From Cryomorphaceae bacterium BACL29 MAG-121220-bin8 (GTDB lineage: Bacteria; Bacteroidota; Bacteroidia; Flavobacteriales; Flavobacteriaceae): 38,173 nt of DNA. Location: contig CAJJCV010000045.1 of assembly GCA_905182765.1 (NCBI GenBank), forward strand, positions 1 through 38,173, written 5' to 3'. The notes below the pieces were generated by a model. The model did not search any database, was not told where the DNA came from, and worked only from the letters and a program-made list of their open reading frames with translations. How positions within the stretch are numbered: position 1 is the stretch's first letter; the number at the start of each line of letters is the position of its first letter. Shown here piece by piece: positions 32,931 through 38,173 of this stretch. Both the position numbers and the translations under genes were made by a program.

Positions 32931-33584
32931 TTAAAAATTTTTAAAGTAAGGTTTGATGATTTTAACCCATTGTTTATACATTTTTTTACTAGGGTGTAAT
33001 CCGTCTTCAGCTATTAATGAATTATTATTTAGAGCCTTTCTTGATATTTCTGTTATATTAAAAAATGTAATATTATTTTTTTTGCACTCATCAAAAATTA
33101 TTTCATTAAATGCATCAATCTCTTCAGTAATTATATTTCTATCTCTGTCTTTTGCAAAAGGAGTAACTCCCCAGTCAGGAATTGAAACAACAATAACTCT
33201 TTCCTTTTTGTAATTAGCGTATTCAATTGATTTATTTAAAAGGATAATAAATCCTTCCTTAAAATTTTTTACACTTCTTCCCCTGTATTGATTATTTACA
33301 CCAATTAATAACGATACAAAGTCAAATTTTTTATTAAAATCTATTTTATTTAAAGTATCAATTAATTGATCAGTAGTCCATCCAGATTTTGCTATAATAA
33401 CAGGTTTGTTTAATTTCTTTTTTAAAGAATTAGATAATTGAACTGGCCAACTTTCAGTTTCTTTAACGCTTTCTCCAATAGTATAGCTATCTCCTAAAGC
33501 TAAATAAGAATAATTTAAATCCTTAGTTTGGCTAAACGATATTAAAGGAATTGTTAAAATTAATATTAAAAACTTTTTCATCAA
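32931..33584 (-). CDS. Secreted SGNH/GDSL hydrolase
   Basis: A 217-residue exported esterase with a signal peptide (about 1-19, ending ISFSQ). Block I is LALGDSYTIGE with nucleophile Ser33, block III is IGVNNQYRG, and block V is EDGLHPS with the catalytic Asp-His pair. SGNH enzymes remove acyl groups from sugars or lipids. The genes upstream in this operon encode a GHL10-like and a CBM9-like lipoprotein, so a carbohydrate esterase role is likely. It starts 4 bp after the GHL10-like gene and ends 2 bp before kynU, in line with one transcript. Confidence 0.88.
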   Translation of the reverse strand: MMKKFLILILTIPLISFSQTKDLNYSYLALGDSYTIGESVKETESWPVQLSNSLKKKLNKPVIIAKSGWTTDQLIDTLNKIDFNKKFDFVSLLIGVNNQYRGRSVKNFKEGFIILLNKSIEYANYKKERVIVVSIPDWGVTPFAKDRDRNIITEEIDAFNEIIFDECKKNNITFFNITEISRKALNNNSLIAEDGLHPSKKMYKQWVKIIKPYFKNF

Positions 33585-33588
33585 ATTT

Positions 33589-34650
33589 CTATTCCTTTGA
33601 ATTTTTCAAGTTAACAAGAAATGATTTTTGTTCATCGTTAAGTCCATCAGCAGTGAAAATAGAAATACCACTTGCACCATTTTCTTTAGAAATATTATAG
33701 GCTTTTTCAAAATCACCAGGGTTTTTTAGTGCTCCGCTGTAAAGTCCAGAATGAATTGGGAAGTCTACATCACTAACGCCTTGTTTTGTCGCAAATCCGA
33801 TCCAGTTAATATTTTCTCTGTAGAAATTATTATATAACATTGGATATGCAGAATCTAAATTCCAATCATCCCAAGCTTGTCTTACCATTTGTCTAGACAT
33901 TTCTGGAAAAGGGAATACAGCTGCACTAACTTTTTTATTTTTTAAATGTGCTATTTCTACAATTTCATTTACTAAACTAGTTATAGCGTTTAATCTAAAC
34001 TGTCTCCACTCGTTGGATAACTCAGGGTTTTTTAAATCTAATGGATCTTTATTGAAGATTTCTTTAAATTTTTTTCTAGCAATAGGATGGTAGCCGTAAT
34101 CGTATTCAGGCAGCTCAACTTCTTGCACAATGTTATATTTTGGTTGCAAGTCTGCACCCAAAATAACGTCAGGATATCTTACGTAATCCAAATGGACTGA
34201 AGCAAGACCATCGACCTCCATTAGTTTTTTTGCATTATTTATAATATGATTTCTTGCATCGGGATGAAATGGACTTAGCCATTGATAATAATTAACATAA
34301 GCCCTGTATTCTAATGAATTATCACCATTTCTGTTAACTTGATACCAGTCAGGATTTTTGTTGGCAATCGTATCACCAGGTCTATTTACAGTCCACATCC
34401 ATCCGTGAATTTTTATTTTCTTTTTGTTGGCTATTGGTATGATTTTTCTTAGAACATCCGCAGATCCGTGAACTAAAACTTCTGTTATACCCAAAGAATC
34501 ATAATAATTTATTTTTTTCTCCCAACTTTCTTGAACAAACTTATTACCTGCTCCAGTCCAAGTACTTATTGTAAAAGTATTTTCTTTAATTTCATTATCA
34601 CAATTAACTAATAAAATTGAAATAGTTAGAATTAGTAGTCTCTTAATCAT
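33589..34650 (-). CDS. Glycoside hydrolase-like 10 (GHL10/DUF187-type) lipoprotein
   Basis: A 353-residue lipoprotein, the lipidated cysteine being in ILLVNCDN. The rest is a TIM-barrel of the GHL10 type: VLVHGSADVLRKIIP, the GWMWTVNRPGDT stretch, VHLDYVRYPDV with its acidic residue, and AAVFPFPEMSRQ and the following DWNLDSAYPMLY. GHL10 proteins are distantly related to alpha-amylase-type and GH13-like hydrolases; the reaction is unproven for most. It is 3 bp after the CBM9-like lipoprotein gene and 4 bp before the SGNH esterase gene, so three exported carbohydrate-related proteins are made together. Confidence 0.83.
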   Translation of the reverse strand: MIKRLLILTISILLVNCDNEIKENTFTISTWTGAGNKFVQESWEKKINYYDSLGITEVLVHGSADVLRKIIPIANKKKIKIHGWMWTVNRPGDTIANKNPDWYQVNRNGDNSLEYRAYVNYYQWLSPFHPDARNHIINNAKKLMEVDGLASVHLDYVRYPDVILGADLQPKYNIVQEVELPEYDYGYHPIARKKFKEIFNKDPLDLKNPELSNEWRQFRLNAITSLVNEIVEIAHLKNKKVSAAVFPFPEMSRQMVRQAWDDWNLDSAYPMLYNNFYRENINWIGFATKQGVSDVDFPIHSGLYSGALKNPGDFEKAYNISKENGASGISIFTADGLNDEQKSFLVNLKNSKE

Positions 34651-34653
34651 AAT

Positions 34654-35721
34654 TTACATATTAATTTTTCCTGATTCATTTATTGAAAATTTTATATTGC
34701 CATCAGTTACAGACAAAATAAACCCATTCTTAGTTTTTAAAAAATTACAAGAATTTTCTCTATTGTCAAATTCTTTTATTTTAAAATTTATAAAAGTGTC
34801 AGTCTTTGAATTTTTTAAATACTTTAAATTACCAAAAGACACTTCTCTAAACAATGCATAGAGCATCTGTTTTGTAATTTCTTCTTTTGGTATAGTGTAC
34901 TTATAATTATTCTCTGAAAAAACTAGATAACCCCAATTCTCAGGAAGATGCATGTTTATGGTTCCTTGTTGAGACCAAACCCAATTATATTCTGGAAGAT
35001 ATTTGTTATTTATCTTCTTTCTTGAGTATTTACCATTGTTTAATTCGTAATCCCAATTTACTCTTGAAAAATTTATCCTCCAAACGTCCCCTGATTTTGG
35101 ATAATCATAATCTAATGGTCTTTTTAATTTTGATATTTTATTTAGAGGAATTGCCATTTCAACAGTCCAGTAATTGTCAATATTGTTAGGATCATTGATT
35201 GTTCCATTTATATTTACTGCTGATTTTAATTTTGCAATGTTCCAGCTGTTATCTGCTTTACCTTTTAATCTGTAAGGTCTATTTAAGTATAAATCCCAAA
35301 TTGTTCCCAACGCATTTATTTCTATTTCACCATAACTAAACACATGATTATTAGGGTTGATAAAGATTTCAAAGTCGTTATTATAGTAGATTACAGCGTC
35401 TCTTTTAGTAATATCTCCCCAAATATGATTTTCGTATAGTTTAGCAAAAACATATAAATAGTTTTCATCCCATAGTAATTTTACGTTTGTTTTTTGTTTT
35501 GGAATTTTTATTCCTTCTATATCAATAAAATCCTCACTATAACTGGCGTTTTCCCATATTTTTTCTTCGTCCTTACCATCAATTAAAATTGACTCAGATA
35601 TTTTGCTTACAACATAATGCTTAGGGATAATTATTTTATTACTTAAGTCAACTTCAATAGTTTGATCCTTTTGGCATCCAAAAAAAATAATTGATAAAAT
35701 CAATAAAAAAAATATCCTCAT
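34654..35721 (-). CDS. CBM9-like carbohydrate-binding lipoprotein
   Basis: A 355-residue lipoprotein with the lipidated cysteine in IIFFGCQK. The family 9 carbohydrate-binding-like domain covers about residues 30-240: IDGKDEEKIWENASYSEDF at its start, then NVKLLWDENYLYVFAKLYE, NNDFEIFINPNNH and VEMAIPLNKI. The C-terminal 100 residues form a less typical part rich in Phe, Lys and Asn that I cannot assign. Proteins of this kind bind the reducing ends of glycans or act as surface sugar-binding proteins. First gene of the reverse-strand operon; its 60-bp upstream region is shared with the divergent EEP gene and shows no clear promoter box. Confidence 0.85.
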   Translation of the reverse strand: MRIFFLLILSIIFFGCQKDQTIEVDLSNKIIIPKHYVVSKISESILIDGKDEEKIWENASYSEDFIDIEGIKIPKQKTNVKLLWDENYLYVFAKLYENHIWGDITKRDAVIYYNNDFEIFINPNNHVFSYGEIEINALGTIWDLYLNRPYRLKGKADNSWNIAKLKSAVNINGTINDPNNIDNYWTVEMAIPLNKISKLKRPLDYDYPKSGDVWRINFSRVNWDYELNNGKYSRKKINNKYLPEYNWVWSQQGTINMHLPENWGYLVFSENNYKYTIPKEEITKQMLYALFREVSFGNLKYLKNSKTDTFINFKIKEFDNRENSCNFLKTKNGFILSVTDGNIKFSINESGKINM

Positions 35722-35781
35722 TTAATTAAAAATATAAATATGTATTAGTAATTTAAAGTTATTAAATATTACTTATTTATT

Positions 35782-36600
35782 ATGAGAATCTTTCTTTTTA
35801 TATATTTTTTATTGTTGAGTTTAGTTTCAGAAGAAATAAAAGTAATTTCTTATAACATTAGATACAATAACCCAAATGACGGTAAAGACATATGGGAAAA
35901 TAGAAGAACTACAATCGTTGATTTCATTAAAAATGAAAACCCTGATTTTTTAGGTTTACAAGAAGTAAATCATTCGCAATTACTGTTTTTAAATTCGAAT
36001 TTAATAAATTACTCTTATGTTGGTGTTGGAAGAGATGACGGAAAAACAAAAGGTGAGTACAGTCCAATATTTTACAATAAAAATTTATTTGAATTAATAA
36101 AGTCAGATACTTTTTGGCTTTCTTCAACTCCAGACCAAATTTCTGTTGGATGGGATGCTTCTATGGAGAGAATTTGCACCTACGCATTGTTTCAGTCTAA
36201 ATCAAATAACAAAAATATTTGGGTTTTTAATACTCATTTTGATCATATTGGAGTTGAGGCTAGAGAAAAATCAGCGGATCTTATAATTAATATGATTAGT
36301 AAATTAACTGATTCAGAAGATTATATTGTTCTCACGGGAGATTTTAATTTATCAGATAATTCAAGGCCGATAATGAATCTTCAAAGCAATTTTAATGACA
36401 CAAATAAATCTTTAAAAAAAACCGATAAATCATACGGAACATTTAACAGTTTTAAATTAAACTTTATTTCAAAAAATAGAATAGATTATGTTTTTGAAAA
36501 AAACTTTAAACTTATAGATTCACGTCATATTTTAGTTAAAACACCCGATGGTCGCTGGGCTTCTGATCATAATCCTGTTTTAGCTAAACTTAAACTTTAA
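35782..36600 (+). CDS. Secreted endonuclease/exonuclease/phosphatase (EEP) family protein
   Basis: A 272-residue protein with a signal peptide (about 1-17). The catalytic EEP motifs are present in order: SYNIRYNN, LQEV with the metal-binding glutamate, the FNTHFDHIG histidine block, GDFNLS, and SDHNPVLAKL at the C-terminus. EEP enzymes cleave phosphodiester or phosphomonoester bonds in nucleic acids, sphingomyelin or inositol phosphates. Export and the lack of any DNA-binding extension make a secreted nuclease or phosphodiesterase the best description. It ends 4 bp before rarA, which may be read through from it. Confidence 0.88.
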   Translation: MRIFLFIYFLLLSLVSEEIKVISYNIRYNNPNDGKDIWENRRTTIVDFIKNENPDFLGLQEVNHSQLLFLNSNLINYSYVGVGRDDGKTKGEYSPIFYNKNLFELIKSDTFWLSSTPDQISVGWDASMERICTYALFQSKSNNKNIWVFNTHFDHIGVEAREKSADLIINMISKLTDSEDYIVLTGDFNLSDNSRPIMNLQSNFNDTNKSLKKTDKSYGTFNSFKLNFISKNRIDYVFEKNFKLIDSRHILVKTPDGRWASDHNPVLAKLKL

Positions 36601-36604
36601 TTAA

Positions 36605-37882
36605 ATGAACGAACCACTTGCAGAAAGGTTAAGACCAAAAAAACTAGAAGATTACATAAGTCAATCTCATTTAGTTGGAGAAAAAGGAATCTTAACTCAG
36701 CACATTAAAAGAGGGTTAATTCCTTCTATTATATTTTGGGGACCACCTGGAATAGGAAAAACTACACTTGCTAATATTATAGCAATTGAATCTGAAAGAC
36801 CATTTTATACTCTAAGTGCTATAAATTCGGGAGTAAAAGATATTCGTGAAGTAATTAATAAAGCAAAACAGAGTGGGGGATTATTTACAGCAAAAAATCC
36901 AATATTATTTATTGACGAAATCCATAGATTTAGTAAATCACAACAAGATTCGTTACTACAAGCAGTAGAAAAAGGCTGGGTTACTTTAATTGGTGCGACA
37001 ACTGAAAATCCAAGTTTTGAGGTTATCTCGGCTTTATTATCAAGATGTCAAGTTTATACTCTGAATTCATTTAATAAAAACGATTTAGAATCTCTTTTAG
37101 AGCGAGCTGTGTCCAAAGACGAAGTATTGTCTAAAAAATCAATTAAACTTAAAGAAACTAATGCTTTATTAAAATTTTCTGGGGGTGATGCTAGAAAACT
37201 TCTAAATATCTTTGAATTGATAATAAACGCTCACCAAAGTAATGAGATAATTATAACAAATGATGTAGTTACTAGCATGATTCAAAATGACACTATTCAT
37301 TATGATAAATCTGGTGATCAACATTATGATATTATTTCAGCTTTTATTAAATCGATAAGAGGAAGTGATCCCAATGCTGCGGTGTATTGGTTAGCTAGAA
37401 TGATTCAGGGCGGGGAAGATGTCAAGTTTATAGCTCGAAGATTGATTATTCTTGCCAGTGAGGATATTGGTAATGCTAATCCTACCGCTTTGGTAATTGC
37501 TAATAATACATTTCAAGCTGTTTCTATAATTGGGAACCCTGAATCTAGAATAATTTTAAGTCAATGCGCTACCTATCTTGCATGTTCAGTGAAAAGTAAT
37601 GCTTCATACAATGCAATAAATAAAGCCCAGCAAAATATAGAAGAAACTGGAAACATGTCTGTCCCGTTAGAAATAAGAAATGCACCAACTAAACTAATGA
37701 AAGAGCTAGGGTATGGCGAAAATTATAAATACGCTCACAACTTCAAAAATAATTTTGTTAGTCAAGAGTTTTTACCAGATAAAATTAAAGGGACTAAGTT
37801 CTATGAACCAGGAAATAACACAAGAGAAAATATACAAAGGGATTTTTTAAAGAATAATTGGAAAGATAAATACAGTTATTAA
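36605..37882 (+). CDS. rarA: Replication-associated recombination protein A (AAA+ ATPase)
   Basis: A 425-residue AAA+ ATPase. The Walker A motif is GPPGIGKTT (residues 46-54), Walker B is LFIDEIHRF (Asp104-Glu105), and sensor 1 is the strand IGATTENPSFE. The AERLRPKKLEDYISQSHLVG opening and the C-terminal MgsA-type domain (about 240-425) with IRGSDPNAAVYWLARM and ASEDIGNANP identify RarA/MgsA/WRNIP1. The protein works at stalled replication forks. The gene follows the EEP gene by 4 bp on the same strand and ends before a strong two-way terminator. Confidence 0.96.
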   Translation: MNEPLAERLRPKKLEDYISQSHLVGEKGILTQHIKRGLIPSIIFWGPPGIGKTTLANIIAIESERPFYTLSAINSGVKDIREVINKAKQSGGLFTAKNPILFIDEIHRFSKSQQDSLLQAVEKGWVTLIGATTENPSFEVISALLSRCQVYTLNSFNKNDLESLLERAVSKDEVLSKKSIKLKETNALLKFSGGDARKLLNIFELIINAHQSNEIIITNDVVTSMIQNDTIHYDKSGDQHYDIISAFIKSIRGSDPNAAVYWLARMIQGGEDVKFIARRLIILASEDIGNANPTALVIANNTFQAVSIIGNPESRIILSQCATYLACSVKSNASYNAINKAQQNIEETGNMSVPLEIRNAPTKLMKELGYGENYKYAHNFKNNFVSQEFLPDKIKGTKFYEPGNNTRENIQRDFLKNNWKDKYSY

Positions 37883-37930
37883 ATATAAATGACATTAAAA
37901 ATAGAAAGTATTTTTTTTTAAAATTATATT

Positions 37931-37966
37931 AAAAAATGCCCCAATAAATTTAGAGGGGCATTTTTT
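37931..37966. terminator. Strong two-way intrinsic terminator after rarA
   Basis: A perfect 12-bp inverted repeat (37931-37942 with 37955-37966), with a GCCCC/GGGGC core and flanking A and T runs, around a 12-base loop. It gives a T-run on both strands and lies between rarA and the convergent NTF2-like gene, so it serves both. Confidence 0.92.
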
Positions 37967-37990
37967 ATGTTATTAAGTAAGCTAATTTTA

Positions 37991-38173
37991 TTATTCAGGA
38001 ATTCCTGATCCTCCAAATGGAGCCCAGTTAGCGTGAACCATTTTCCATCCGTCACCTGTTGAGATCCAGACTGCAGAAGCTCTTGTGCTGTAATCTACTT
38101 TCTCATTAGTTTCAGTGAAAGTGTATGCACCGTTTGCATAAAATCTTAAAACAGCTGTATTCATATCAGGAGA
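37991..38173 (-). CDS. NTF2-like (SnoaL/DUF4440-type) protein, C-terminal part
   Basis: The last 60 codons of a gene that starts beyond the window, ending with two stop codons in a row (TAA TAA). The visible part has the strand pattern of a cone-shaped NTF2-like domain: VLRFYANGAYTF, then STRASAVWISTGDGWKMVHANWAP. The GWKMVHANW end is common in SnoaL- and DUF4440-type proteins used as ketosteroid-isomerase-like or calcium/calmodulin kinase II association-like domains. A signal peptide, if any, would be outside the window. Function cannot be told from this part. Confidence 0.7.
   Translation of the reverse strand, partial: SPDMNTAVLRFYANGAYTFTETNEKVDYSTRASAVWISTGDGWKMVHANWAPFGGSGIPE

Noticed and set aside
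32953-33213. 86-codon forward frame inside the SGNH hydrolase gene
   Set aside because: Antisense shadow of a gene with all catalytic blocks intact.

Overview
The window looks like chromosomal DNA from a member of the Bacteroidota, most likely a marine-type Flavobacteriaceae bacterium with a small, strongly AT-rich genome. The evidence is the A/T-rich codon use, the near absence of Shine-Dalgarno sequences, several TAnnTTTG-like -7 promoter boxes, many short-leader lipoproteins, a TonB-dependent receptor, a DUF2911 protein, and very tight gene packing. I see no phage genes, transposases, CRISPR arrays or rRNA. There is one tRNA, tRNA-Arg(UCU).

Layout. Positions 1-2195 hold the 3' end of a TonB-dependent receptor, two paralogous secreted metal-binding (HMA) proteins and a cupin lipoprotein, probably one metal-related operon. 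From 2243 to 4953 an ALDH7-type aldehyde dehydrogenase and a Rieske oxygenase diverge from a shared 83-bp promoter region. Positions 4990-7840 form an accessory stretch. It holds small proteins (three short membrane proteins, two of them too short for ordinary gene callers), a DUF2911 protein, a start-less signal-peptide remnant, an XRE regulator/membrane-protein operon with a paired 17-bp direct repeat around its promoter, a DUF1569 protein and tRNA-Arg.

Positions 7972-12004 encode a sterol-desaturase-type membrane hydroxylase, a double DUF1080 (3-keto-glycoside hydrolase-like) protein and a Tat-exported Gfo/Idh/MocA oxidoreductase. A reverse-strand pair (NAD-binding DUF2867 protein and DoxX) follows. 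Positions 13773-19116 form one operon: CocE/NonD hydrolase, GMC flavoprotein, Tat-signal gluconate-2-dehydrogenase-subunit-3 protein, b561-like membrane protein and YceI. A PD40 propeller lipoprotein and an M28-PDZ peptidase lipoprotein diverge at 20.2 kb. Positions 21503-28084 hold a DUF4838 glycosidase-like lipoprotein and the glycerol genes glpK-glpD-glpF plus a Rossmann-fold protein. An ABC-F ATPase, an unknown membrane protein and a GH18 lipoprotein follow. On the reverse strand from 35721 to 31663 lies an operon of CBM9-like lipoprotein, GHL10-like lipoprotein, SGNH esterase and kynureninase. The window ends with a secreted EEP phosphodiesterase, rarA, a strong two-way terminator and the 3' end of an NTF2-like gene.

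How the genes may work together. The most interesting reading is that 9230-19116 encodes two halves of an oxidative route for breaking glycosides. The GMC flavoprotein and its Tat small subunit resemble glucoside 3-dehydrogenase. The DUF1080 and Gfo/Idh proteins resemble enzymes that cleave or reduce 3-keto-glycosides. The b561-like protein could take the electrons in place of the usual cytochrome c. This is inference from domain content and order. The rest is a polysaccharide- and glycerol-scavenging lifestyle with no SusC/SusD pair in view.
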